A DNA stretch of 64,000 nt from Dryocola clanedunensis (GTDB taxonomy: Bacteria > Pseudomonadota > Gammaproteobacteria > Enterobacterales > Enterobacteriaceae): the NCBI RefSeq assembly GCF_025215155.1, contig NZ_JALHAM010000122.1. One strand, written 5' to 3'. Shown in pieces: positions 1 through 7,654 of this stretch. The translations under genes were made by a program, and so were the position numbers. The notes beneath the pieces were generated by a model. It saw only the letters and a list, made by a program, of their open reading frames with translations, was not told the DNA's origin and did not search any database. The number at the start of each line of letters is the position of its first letter. The first letter of the stretch is position 1.

Positions 1-1
1 C

Positions 2-1123
2 TGGCGGGAGCTGATGTATCGCATGGTGGAAAAACTGTCCCCGGAACAGATGGGGGCAATCGCCACTCGGCTGTACATTGACCTGCTGAAAGGCGGATAC
101 ACCCAGGTGGCGGAATTTCACTATCTGCATCATGACGTTAATGGCAAACATTACGCCGCTGGCGATTTGATGCTACAGCAACTGGTGGTGGCTGCCGATA
201 ACAGTGGTATCGGCCAGACGCTGCTGCCGGTGCTCTACAGCTACGGCGGGTTTGGCGCGCAGCCAGCGCAGGCCGGGCAAAAGCGTTTTATTCAGGATGT
301 AGACCGCTATCTGCGTCAGCAGCAGGCGCTGGCGAAAGCGCTGCGCAGCTATCCTCTCATCAATCAGGGGCTGTGCTTCCACTCGCTGCGGGCGGTAAAG
401 CAGGAGCAGATGGAAGATGTGCTGGAGGCCAGTGATTACCGCCTGCCCGTGCATATTCACATTGCCGAGCAGGAAAAAGAGGTCAACGACTGTCTGGCCT
501 GGAGCGGGGAGCGCCCGGTTAACTGGCTCTATAACCGTTTTGCGGTTGACGATCGCTGGTGCCTGATTCACGCCACCCATCTGGCGGCGGACGAGGTGAC
601 GCAAATTGTTGAAAGTCGGGCGGTAGCGGGACTGTGTCCGACAACCGAAGCCAATCTTGGTGACGGGATTTTCCCGGCCGGTGATTTCATTGCCCAGGGC
701 GGGCACTGGGGAATTGGCTCGGACAGCCACGTGTCGGTTAGCGCTCAGGAAGAGCTGCGCTGGCTGGAATACGGCCAGCGTCTGCGGGACCGCCGACGTA
801 ACCGCATTGTTTTACCCGAACTGCCGCAGGTAGGCGAGGTGCTCTGGCGTCAGGCAGCCGCGGGCGGTGCGCAGGCCTGCGGCGTGGCACTGGGTGCGAT
901 TGCCCCCGGCTACCGGGCCGACTGGCTGGTGCTGGATCAGGATAGCTGGCTTGCAAATATTGAAGATTACACCGTGTTAAACCGCTGGTTATTCGGCGGC
1001 ACAAGAGAACACATTAAAGACGTGTGGGTCGCTGGAAGGCAGGTGATAACTGACAGGCAGCACCCACTCGATGAACAGAGCAGTAGCCAATTTGCGCAGG
1101 TGATGCGCAGCCTTCAGGAGTAG
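2..1123 (+). CDS. hutF: Formimidoylglutamate deiminase HutF (5' end outside window)
   Basis: Amidohydrolase-superfamily enzyme that deaminates N-formimino-L-glutamate to N-formyl-L-glutamate and ammonia, in the HutF/HutG branch of histidine breakdown. The frame is open from base 2, so the N-terminus lies upstream of the window. Seen here: a metal-site block HIHIAEQ near base 450, HATH near base 570 and SDSH near base 720, the usual HutF order. The gene ends in TAG, two bases before the hutD ATG, so the two are probably co-transcribed and translationally coupled. Identification is firm; only the first part of the protein is missing. Confidence 0.92.
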   Translation, partial: WRELMYRMVEKLSPEQMGAIATRLYIDLLKGGYTQVAEFHYLHHDVNGKHYAAGDLMLQQLVVAADNSGIGQTLLPVLYSYGGFGAQPAQAGQKRFIQDVDRYLRQQQALAKALRSYPLINQGLCFHSLRAVKQEQMEDVLEASDYRLPVHIHIAEQEKEVNDCLAWSGERPVNWLYNRFAVDDRWCLIHATHLAADEVTQIVESRAVAGLCPTTEANLGDGIFPAGDFIAQGGHWGIGSDSHVSVSAQEELRWLEYGQRLRDRRRNRIVLPELPQVGEVLWRQAAAGGAQACGVALGAIAPGYRADWLVLDQDSWLANIEDYTVLNRWLFGGTREHIKDVWVAGRQVITDRQHPLDEQSSSQFAQVMRSLQE

Positions 1124-1125
1124 TG

Positions 1126-1671
1126 ATGGAATTTTTCGATATCCGAAAACTGCCGGTCAGCCTATGGCGCAACGGCGCCGGCGAAACCCGTGAGATCTGC
1201 TGCTTTCCCCCGGCCACCCGCGATTTTAACTGGCGTGCCAGTATCGCTTCGATTGCCAGCAGCGGCGAGTTTTCGGCTTTTCCGCAGGTCGACAGGGTCA
1301 TCACCCTGCTTGAGGGAGGCGAAGTCGTCCTTGAGGGGGGAACGGCCTTTCGCCATACGCTCAGGAAGCACCAGCCGTTTGCCTTTGCGGGTGAGCAGAC
1401 GGTCAAGGCGGAGCTGACGCACGGCATGTCGATGGATTTCAACGTCATGACGCGCCGCGATCGCTGCCGGGCGAAGGTGCGCGTGGCTGACAGAACCTTT
1501 ACAACCTTCGCGACGCGCGGCGGTATTGTCTATGTGCTTAGCGGGGAGTGGCAGCTGGGAGATAAGCTGCTCTCGCCCGATCAGGGCGCATGGTGGCAGG
1601 AAGGTGGACACACGCTGCGGCTGCTGAATTCAGAAGGGAAGCTATTGTTCAGTGAGATTACCTACCTCTGA
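1126..1671 (+). CDS. ves: HutD/Ves family cupin-like protein
   Basis: A 181-residue member of the HutD/Ves family, close to E. coli Ves along its length (WRNGAGETREIC near the N-terminus, ASIASI, TLLEGGE, MSMDFN). HutD proteins are small beta-barrel (bicupin) proteins of hut operons, proposed to limit histidine-derived metabolite accumulation; no enzyme activity is established. ATG at 1126 is preferred because CAGGAG (1115-1120) is well spaced from it; the in-frame GTG at 1123 overlaps the hutF stop and is too close. In E. coli, ves lies beside cho without hut genes; here hutF is upstream and hutH lies between ves and cho. Confidence 0.9.
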   Translation: MEFFDIRKLPVSLWRNGAGETREICCFPPATRDFNWRASIASIASSGEFSAFPQVDRVITLLEGGEVVLEGGTAFRHTLRKHQPFAFAGEQTVKAELTHGMSMDFNVMTRRDRCRAKVRVADRTFTTFATRGGIVYVLSGEWQLGDKLLSPDQGAWWQEGGHTLRLLNSEGKLLFSEITYL

Positions 1672-1880
1672 TGCCCCCCATTGTCCATCCGTAGCCCGGC
1701 ACATTCTGAGGGCTACTCACACCTTTCGCAGACCCATCCTTGCATCGGCCTTTCAGTGGCTAAAATGTGCCGTGCCGCAATGATTTATCCTTGCCATGTG
1801 TAAGGTTATGGGCGATCCCGCTCACTGTTCGATAAAAATTCCCTATGACCTACTGGCGGTGGTTTTGGTTTATTAGTTAA

Positions 1881-1894
1881 CTTGTCTATACAAG
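1881..1894. promoter_or_regulatory. Putative HutC operator before hutH
   Basis: CTTGTCTATACAAG is an inverted repeat with arms CTTGT and ACAAG around four bases. This is the form expected for HutC, the GntR-type, urocanate-responsive repressor of hut genes. It lies about 40 bp before the hutH start, where a bound repressor would block initiation. A weak promoter (TTGGTT at 1865, TATACA at 1887) would overlap it. No hutC is in the window. The rest of the 1672-1932 gap holds only an imperfect inverted repeat (1697-1705 with 1764-1772) and no other clear signal. Confidence 0.6.
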
Positions 1895-1932
1895 CCTATA
1901 CGTTAACCCGAACGAAGCCACAGGAAGTTATT

Positions 1933-3492
1933 ATGTCGATGCAAAAGAAGCGCTGTACCCTCACGCCCGGCCACGTCTCGCTTGCCGCCCTGCGCGATAT
2001 TTATCACGGCAACGTCACGCTCGAACTGGATAAGCAGGCCATCAGCGCCATTGAGCAGGCCAGACAAACGGTAGAAGACATTGTTCATCATGGCGATGTT
2101 GTTTACGGCATCAATACCGGCTTTGGCAAGCTGGCGCAAACTACCATCGCTAATGACCATCTGGCTGAGCTGCAAAGAAACCTGGTGCTTTCCCACAGCG
2201 TGGGGCTTGGTGAACCGCTGCCGGACGATGTGGTGCGCCTGGTCATGGCCAGCAAAATTATCAGCCTGGCCCGCGGTCACTCAGGGGTACGGCTCCAGGT
2301 CATCGACACTCTTCTGACGTTATTTAATGCGGGCGTCATGCCGGTCATCCCTGAAAAAGGCTCCGTAGGGGCATCCGGCGATCTGGCTCCGCTGGCGCAT
2401 CTTTCGCTGATGCTGCTGGGGGAAGGTAATGTGCGGGTTAACGGGGAAGAGATCCCCGCGCCACAGGGGCTAAAACTCGCAGGCGTGGAGCCGCTGGTGC
2501 TGGGGCCGAAAGAGGGACTTGCGCTGCTCAACGGCACCCAGGTCTCCACGGCGCTTGCGCTGCGCGGTTTGTTTGAAGGAGAGAAGGTCTTTGCCGCAGG
2601 CCTGGTCGCCGGAGCGCTGTCCCTGGAGGCTATCAAAGGTTCGGTGAAGCCGTTTGATGCACGTATTCATGAGGCGCGCGGGCAAACGGGGCAGATCGAC
2701 GTGGCGTCGGCAGTTCGTTCGCTGCTCGAAGGCAGTGAAATCGTCGATTCCCACCAGCAGTGTGGGCGCGTACAGGATCCGTATTCTATTCGCTGTGTGC
2801 CACAGGTGATGGGCGCATGCCTTGATAACCTGCGCCACGCCGCGCGTGTTTTACAAATTGAGGCGAATGCCGCCTCCGATAACCCGCTGGTGTTCAGCGA
2901 GACGGGTGAAGTCATCTCCGGCGGCAATTTCCACGCCGAACCGGTGGCGTTTGCTGCGGACATTCTTGCCCTGGCCATTGCCGAAATCGGTGCTATCTCC
3001 GAGCGTCGCCTTGCCCTGATGCTGGATACCGGGCTTTCCGGTCTGCCACCGTTCCTGGTCAAGGAGGGCGGTATCAACTCCGGCTTTATGATAGCGCAGG
3101 TCACGGCGGCCGCACTCGCTTCTGAAAACAAATCTCTCGCCCATCCTGGCAGCGTGGACAGCCTGCCGACCTCTGCTAATCAGGAAGACCACGTGTCGAT
3201 GGCGACATACGCAGCACGCCGCCTGGGGGCAATGTGCTTTAACACCGCCGCGGTGGTGGGCATTGAGGCGATGGCGGCGGCTCAGGGTATGGAGTTTTCT
3301 CGACCTTTACGCAGCTCACCGCTGATGGAAAAGGTGTTTGGCGATATTCGTGAACGAGTGGCCTTCCTCGATAAAGATCGCCTGCTGGCACCGGATATTG
3401 AGCAGATGCGCCTGTGGGGCGGTAGCGACAGCTGGCCTGAGGCCATCGTTAACCTTCTGCCTTCTGGTCCGCGGCCAGCTTTCAACTCATAA
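1933..3492 (+). CDS. hutH: Histidine ammonia-lyase
   Basis: Converts L-histidine to trans-urocanate and ammonia, the first step of histidine degradation, in the cytoplasm. The 519-residue length is normal for the family. The Ala-Ser-Gly triad that cyclises to the MIO cofactor is at residues 147-149, inside GSVGASGDLAPLAH. ATG 1933 is chosen because AGGAAG (1922-1927) precedes it; ATG 1939 is an alternative, and a longer reading from 1882 would run through the predicted operator. No hutU follows, unlike the usual hutUH order, so the other hut functions must be elsewhere. The last 6 bases overlap the end of cho on the other strand. Confidence 0.95.
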   Translation: MSMQKKRCTLTPGHVSLAALRDIYHGNVTLELDKQAISAIEQARQTVEDIVHHGDVVYGINTGFGKLAQTTIANDHLAELQRNLVLSHSVGLGEPLPDDVVRLVMASKIISLARGHSGVRLQVIDTLLTLFNAGVMPVIPEKGSVGASGDLAPLAHLSLMLLGEGNVRVNGEEIPAPQGLKLAGVEPLVLGPKEGLALLNGTQVSTALALRGLFEGEKVFAAGLVAGALSLEAIKGSVKPFDARIHEARGQTGQIDVASAVRSLLEGSEIVDSHQQCGRVQDPYSIRCVPQVMGACLDNLRHAARVLQIEANAASDNPLVFSETGEVISGGNFHAEPVAFAADILALAIAEIGAISERRLALMLDTGLSGLPPFLVKEGGINSGFMIAQVTAAALASENKSLAHPGSVDSLPTSANQEDHVSMATYAARRLGAMCFNTAAVVGIEAMAAAQGMEFSRPLRSSPLMEKVFGDIRERVAFLDKDRLLAPDIEQMRLWGGSDSWPEAIVNLLPSGPRPAFNS

Positions 3493-4374
3493 CCGCGACG
3501 AAGCGGTGGGGTAGCCCAGCTCCACCACTTCGTAGTCGCCGCTCATCACCAGCTTGCACAAAATCTTGTAGCCGTCGTTGTCGAAGCCTTTTGGCGGTGC
3601 GGCCAGGGTTTTGGCTTCGCTTAAGGCTTCCACCGATCCCAGATAGAACCAGCTATCGATGATGTGGTATTGCGTCAGGCCTTCACCGCTCTCCTTCAGT
3701 CCGACCGGACCGCGCCAGGGCCAGCAGACTACGCGGACTCGCTCCAGCGCTGCCAGAAAGCGGGCGTGGTGCGCGTCGACCGTTTCCCGGCCGCAGCAGG
3801 CTCCCGCGCAGCGTTTTAGCCCGGCACGGAAGCAGGCCCGCCCGGCACTTAGCGCTTCAAGCCCCAGTAAGCCGTAACAGAGCTGGTGCCCATCTGCGAG
3901 CGTTTGCAGTGTCTGGAGTGCTGCACGACGGTTAGCGTACAGGCCGTACAGATCCGTTTGCTTTGAGAAATCGACATCCTGCGCGTAAACCACCTGCGGC
4001 CTACCGTCGGTAAACTGTAGCGAACAGAGCTGGCGGTTGCGGCGCAGGCGCTTATTGAACAGCGGCTGCTGTTCTTTGATCATCTGTGCTTCAAGCAGCA
4101 GCGCCCCCAGCTCTCCCGCCGTGCGGGTGAAGGTGATACGCCTGGCCTGACGCAGCAGGGCGGCTTCGTCCGGCGTCCGAAAATGGGACATCACACGGGT
4201 GCGAATATTAACGCTTTTACCGATATAGAGCGGCATGACGTCGCTCTCACCGTGAAAGACATACACGCCAGGCTGCTTCGGCAGGAAGTCGAGCCAGGGG
4301 CGCAAATGTTCGGGATACTCATAGACCGCCGCCGCTTCAAACTGCAGCCGCGGGGCGCTGATACGTCTGACCAC
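3487..4374 (-). CDS. cho: Excinuclease Cho (UvrC homologue)
   Basis: A 295-residue protein matching Cho, the SOS-induced endonuclease that makes the 3' incision in nucleotide excision repair as an alternative to UvrC. The N-terminal GIY-YIG nuclease region is visible (PGVYVF, PLYIGKS, then R58 and E94-type residues in LLLEAQMIKEQQP). The start is GTG at 4374 with AGGAG just upstream. A LexA box lies 14 bp before the start. The gene faces hutH and overlaps it tail to tail by 6 bp, with no terminator between them. Confidence 0.93.
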   Translation of the reverse strand: MVRRISAPRLQFEAAAVYEYPEHLRPWLDFLPKQPGVYVFHGESDVMPLYIGKSVNIRTRVMSHFRTPDEAALLRQARRITFTRTAGELGALLLEAQMIKEQQPLFNKRLRRNRQLCSLQFTDGRPQVVYAQDVDFSKQTDLYGLYANRRAALQTLQTLADGHQLCYGLLGLEALSAGRACFRAGLKRCAGACCGRETVDAHHARFLAALERVRVVCWPWRGPVGLKESGEGLTQYHIIDSWFYLGSVEALSEAKTLAAPPKGFDNDGYKILCKLVMSGDYEVVELGYPTASSRL

Positions 4375-4387
4375 ACTTCACTCCTGA

Positions 4388-4407
4388 TACTGTTTACCTG
4401 TACAGTG
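4388..4407 (-). promoter_or_regulatory. LexA (SOS) box of cho
   Basis: TACTGTTTACCTGTACAGTG has the LexA core CTG-N10-CAG and close agreement with the flanking consensus. It sits just upstream of cho, a known LexA-regulated gene in E. coli. Confidence 0.88.
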
Positions 4408-4440
4408 TAGCAGCCAGGCGGCGCGCAAAAAAGCGGCGAT

Positions 4441-5331
4441 TTATCCGTAGCGTCTGGTGGCCAGCCAGCAGACCAGCGAGCCGCCTGCCACCATGAGCAC
4501 ACCTTGCCAGAAAGACCAGCCGGGATGCAGACCCAGCCAAAGGCTCGCGATAAACGCGGAAAGCACGGGAGTGAAGCAGGAGGCGGAAGCCAACAGCGTC
4601 ATGTTCCCACGCTGAATGCCGTGATTCCATGCCGAGTAGGCGATAGCGGTGGACAGGCCCATAAACAGCAGCTGCAACGTTGCCGGAAGGGTGAAAGTGA
4701 GCGGTGCTTCATTAACGAAGGCGTATTTGATCCACAAGACCAGCGCAGTCGCGCAGAAAAACAGCGTCACGCCGCTTTTCCCTTCGCTCCAGCGGCGGGT
4801 GAGGTTGCAATACAGCGCCCAGATCAACGCGGCGGCAAAGGCAAGGCCGTAGGCGACAGGATTGTCGATCATGTTATGCCACATCGTCACGGGGGACCCT
4901 GCGCCGTCGCCTTTCATGACCTGAATAATACCGGCCAGGGAGAGCGCAAGGCCGGGCCAGAGCCACAGGCTCGCTCGCTGCTGGTTAATGAAGAGCGCGA
5001 AAAAGATGGTCAGGCTGGGCCACAGGTAGTTAATCATCCCCAGCTCCAGAGACTGACTGCGGCTGTGGGCAAGTCCGATGGCGAGCGCGAGGAATATTTC
5101 ATAGCTGACGAACAGCGCGCCGCCAGTCCACAGGTAGCGCGGTGGCATTTCACGTAATGTTGGCAGGCCGCGGGCAACGCACAGGCAAAGCGCGCTGACG
5201 GTGTAAATCAGCGCGGCGCCGCCGACCGGGCCAAAATGCTCGGAGATGCTGCGCAGCAGACCCACGGAGGTGCTCCACAGAAGAATTGCTGTAAGGCCAA
5301 AGGCGGTGGCGCGCTGTGCTGAACTGTCCAT
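4441..5331 (-). CDS. yddG: Aromatic amino acid exporter YddG (DMT family)
   Basis: A 296-residue inner-membrane protein of the drug/metabolite transporter superfamily, with two EamA repeats and about ten hydrophobic segments. Features shared with E. coli YddG include LLWSTSVGLLR near the start, GMINYLWPSLTI in the middle and FWQGVLMVAGGSLVCWLATRR at the end. YddG exports aromatic amino acids and some toxic compounds. The similarity is moderate, so the substrate is inferred from family. In E. coli yddG lies elsewhere on the chromosome; here it is inserted between cho and nadE. Confidence 0.8.
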   Translation of the reverse strand: MDSSAQRATAFGLTAILLWSTSVGLLRSISEHFGPVGGAALIYTVSALCLCVARGLPTLREMPPRYLWTGGALFVSYEIFLALAIGLAHSRSQSLELGMINYLWPSLTIFFALFINQQRASLWLWPGLALSLAGIIQVMKGDGAGSPVTMWHNMIDNPVAYGLAFAAALIWALYCNLTRRWSEGKSGVTLFFCATALVLWIKYAFVNEAPLTFTLPATLQLLFMGLSTAIAYSAWNHGIQRGNMTLLASASCFTPVLSAFIASLWLGLHPGWSFWQGVLMVAGGSLVCWLATRRYG

Positions 5332-5353
5332 GCGATCTCAAAGGGGAAAATCT

Positions 5354-5470
5354 TGTCGGATGGCGCTGCGCTTATCCGACCTACAAAGGGCTTCAAAAGA
5401 GCTGCCGGATGGCGCTGCGCTTATCCGACCTACAAAAAAATACTGTCGGAAAAGCGGTAGCGTCATCCAC
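5354..5470. repeat. REP/BIME repeat cluster
   Basis: Two nearly identical 34-bp direct copies (5354-5387 and 5403-5436) carry the core GGATGGCGCTGCGCTTATCC, followed by an inverted partner ending TAGCGTCATCCACC (5442-5470). This is the layout of enterobacterial REP/PU elements arranged as a BIME. It lies between yddG and nadE, both on the minus strand. Related units occur at 42532, 48608 and 57540. Confidence 0.85.
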
Positions 5471-5474
5471 CGTT

Positions 5475-6302
5475 TTATTTTTTCCAGAAATCATCAAAAA
5501 CGGTGATTGGCGGGCGGCGTTTGTGCTCGGTGCGGGTGTACCAGCCTTCAATGATGCTGCTGATGGCGCTGTCCAGCTTTTTGCCTTCCAGGTAATCATC
5601 AATGTTTTCGTAGGTCACCCCCAGCGCGACTTCATCCGGCAGGGAGGGGCGATTGTCTTCCAGGTCCGCGGTTGGGGCCTTCAGATAAAGATGTTCAGGA
5701 CAGCCAAGGGTTTTCAGCAGCAGTTTGCCCTGGCGTTTATTGAGACGGAAAAGCGGGTTGATGTCCGTGCCGCCATCGCCGTATTTGGTGAAGAATCCGG
5801 TGACGGCTTCTGCCGCATGGTCTGTCCCGACCACCACGCCTTTCGTCATGCCGGCGATGCTGTACTGGGCCTTCATGCGTTCGCGAGCCTTTTCGTTACC
5901 GCGAATGAAATCGCTCAGCTCAATACCAGCTTCGCGCAGGGCTTCTTCACTGGCAAGCACAGCGGATTTGATATTCACCGTCAGCACCTGGTCCGGCTGA
6001 ATAAAGCCGATGGCATCCTGACAGTCCTGTTCATCGAACTGTACGCCAAAGGGCAGACGCACGGCGATGAACTGATAGGCAGCGTCGCTCGTTTCTTCCC
6101 GCAGCTCGCTGATTGCCGTCTGGCAGAGTTTGCCCGCAAGCGTGGAGTCCTGGCCGCCGCTGATCCCCAATACCAGGGATTTAATGAATGGGTAAGTTTT
6201 CAGATACGCTTTCAGAAAATCGACGCTGACGCGGATTTCGTGGTGCGGGTCAACCTGTGGTTTTACGCCTAACGCCTGAATAATCTCTTGTTGCAGAGCC
6301 AT
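5475..6302 (-). CDS. nadE: NH3-dependent NAD+ synthetase
   Basis: Amidates nicotinic acid adenine dinucleotide to NAD+ with ATP and ammonia, the last step of NAD biosynthesis. The 275-residue length equals that of E. coli NadE. The PP-loop motif SGGQDS is at residues 48-53, and there is no glutaminase domain, so it is the ammonia-dependent type. The ATG at 6302 follows GGAGGGGG. The adjoining order nadE-osmE is conserved with E. coli. Confidence 0.97.
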   Translation of the reverse strand: MALQQEIIQALGVKPQVDPHHEIRVSVDFLKAYLKTYPFIKSLVLGISGGQDSTLAGKLCQTAISELREETSDAAYQFIAVRLPFGVQFDEQDCQDAIGFIQPDQVLTVNIKSAVLASEEALREAGIELSDFIRGNEKARERMKAQYSIAGMTKGVVVGTDHAAEAVTGFFTKYGDGGTDINPLFRLNKRQGKLLLKTLGCPEHLYLKAPTADLEDNRPSLPDEVALGVTYENIDDYLEGKKLDSAISSIIEGWYTRTEHKRRPPITVFDDFWKK

Positions 6303-6574
6303 TTAACCCCCTCCGGATACGGTTCACCTGCAATGCGCAGGCCGCCAAAAAACAGATCTGTTAAAACTAACCCTTTGTGGGTGAAACGACAAGACTCCGG
6401 CCCTTAGCCGCCTCATTAACTGACGTGATTTAGAGCGATTGTGCGCTTAATGTACTGATATAGCCATTTGTCCTAATTTTGATTCTTTTCAGCTAACGAG
6501 TTGAAAAATGTTCCTTTATATTCCAGGCTTAGTCTTACACGCGCAAGCAATACGCTGATAATAGAGGATATAAA

Positions 6575-6916
6575 ATGAACAAGAACTTAGCAGGAATTTT
6601 AAGTGCAGCGGCTGTAATGACAATGCTGGCAGGTTGTACCGCTTACGATCGTACGAAAGATCAGGTTGCTACTCCGGTCGTAAAAGATGTTAAGAAAGGC
6701 ATGAGCCGTGAACAGGTTCAGCAGGTTGCCGGTAAACCTTCATCAGAAGTCACTATGATCCACGCTCGCGGGACTTGCCAGACCTACATCCTGGGTCAGC
6801 GCGATGGTAAAACTGAAACCTACTTCGTCGCGCTGGATGACACTGGCCACGTGATGAACTCCGGCTATCAGACCTGTGCGGAGTACGATACTGACCCACA
6901 GTCTGCTCAGAAATAA
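6575..6916 (+). CDS. osmE: Osmotically inducible lipoprotein OsmE
   Basis: A 113-residue lipoprotein of the SmpA/OmlA (BamE-like) fold family. The signal peptide ends in the lipobox LAGC, with Cys21 as the acylation site. In E. coli, osmE is induced by high osmolarity and in stationary phase; its exact role is unknown. GAGGAT lies before the ATG. It is divergent from nadE and followed by a strong terminator, so it is monocistronic. The AT-rich 6303-6574 gap must hold both promoters, but I cannot place them with confidence. Confidence 0.95.
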   Translation: MNKNLAGILSAAAVMTMLAGCTAYDRTKDQVATPVVKDVKKGMSREQVQQVAGKPSSEVTMIHARGTCQTYILGQRDGKTETYFVALDDTGHVMNSGYQTCAEYDTDPQSAQK

Positions 6917-6930
6917 TAATATTTGAATAA

Positions 6931-6956
6931 GCCGTCTGCCTGCAGACGGCTTTTTT
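6931..6956 (+). terminator. Rho-independent terminator of osmE
   Basis: GCCGTCTGC / GCAGACGGC form a perfect 9-bp stem with a 2-base loop, followed by six T. Confidence 0.95.
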
Positions 6957-7029
6957 GTTTCTGCGGTTTCGTTATTTCCCGGTCGTTAAGTAAAGAAGTG
7001 TCTTTAATCGGATTATATGCAAATGGGGC

Positions 7030-7236
7030 TTGCTTAATATTTCGCGTCATGCGTTAATAGCCTCCTCGGTTTGTTCATCAGACCTTATGTAAAGCATTTT
7101 AGTAAAGCAGTTCTCAGTTCAAGCGTTATCCTTAGATACCTCTTCTCCGTGAGTCTCTCCTAAAGTCCCATAAGTCATCCTGAATCTCAGACCACGTGGC
7201 TACACTGTAGCGAAATAATTTTTTGAGGAAGTATCT
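7030..7236 (+). promoter_or_regulatory. cspA-type promoter and cold-shock leader
   Basis: A candidate promoter (TTGCTT at 7030, TTAATA at 7054) is followed by CGGTTTGTTCATCAGACC (7067-7084), which resembles the cold box of E. coli cspA leaders. The rest of the roughly 165-base leader also follows cspA, for example GTTATCCTTAGATACC. In that family the leader changes fold at low temperature and lets translation proceed. Together with the next gene this is a cold-shock unit. The earlier part of the 6957-7236 gap shows nothing else clear. Confidence 0.72.
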
Positions 7237-7449
7237 ATGTCTACCCAACTGACTGGTTTAGTAAAATGGTTTAACGCTGATAAAGGCTTCGGCTTTATCA
7301 CTCCTGACAACGGCGGCAAGGACGTGTTCGTTCACTTCTCTGCTATCCAGAGCGACAGCTTCAAGACGCTCGAAGAAGGTCAGCAAGTGAAATTCAGCGT
7401 GGAAGACGGTGCTAAAGGCCCGTCAGCAGCGAACGTTATCGCGCTGTAA
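7237..7449 (+). CDS. CspA-family cold-shock protein
   Basis: A 70-residue single cold-shock domain that binds single-stranded RNA/DNA and acts as an RNA chaperone. RNP1 (KGFGFI, residues 16-21) and RNP2 (VFVHF, 30-34) are intact. The start MSTQLTGLVKWFNADKGFGF is closer to the cold-inducible CspA/CspB/CspG group than to CspC/CspE, so no specific symbol is given. TGAGGAAG is well placed before ATG 7237. In E. coli the chb (chitobiose) operon lies between osmE and katE; here this gene takes that place. Confidence 0.95.
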   Translation: MSTQLTGLVKWFNADKGFGFITPDNGGKDVFVHFSAIQSDSFKTLEEGQQVKFSVEDGAKGPSAANVIAL

Positions 7450-7550
7450 TTTCCGCCATTATTCGCCGTTTAGCGAATAAAAAAGCGTTGCCGTGTTGCG
7501 TTACGATAGCGAAGATGGGCTAGCCCGGAGCAGTTAACGTACACGAAAAG

Positions 7551-7591
7551 AAAAGCCTGAATACGATGATTATCGTGCTCGGGCTTTTTTT
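7551..7591 (+). terminator. Terminator of the cold-shock gene
   Basis: AAAAGCCTGA ... CTCGGGCTTTTTTT, with inner arms CGAT/ATCG, forms a long hairpin ending in a run of seven T. Confidence 0.75.
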
Positions 7592-7615
7592 ATTTCTTCA
7601 ATTTAAGCCGACGCT

Positions 7616-7648
7616 GAAAATACGCCATAGCCATGACGGCTATGGCGT
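7616..7648 (-). terminator. Terminator of katE
   Basis: ACGCCATAGCC / GGCTATGGCGT is a perfect 11-bp stem with a 5-base loop. On the minus strand it is followed by ATTTTC, just past the katE stop. Confidence 0.75.
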
Positions 7649-7654
7649 AAATTA

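Noticed and set aside
5316..6272. 318-codon frame antisense to nadE
   Set aside because: It begins in REP repeats and mirrors nadE; not coding.
7457..7478. Hairpin ATTCGC/GCGAAT just after the cold-shock gene
   Set aside because: It is followed by A rather than T on the plus strand, so it is not a terminator for that gene; the terminator at 7551 is better.
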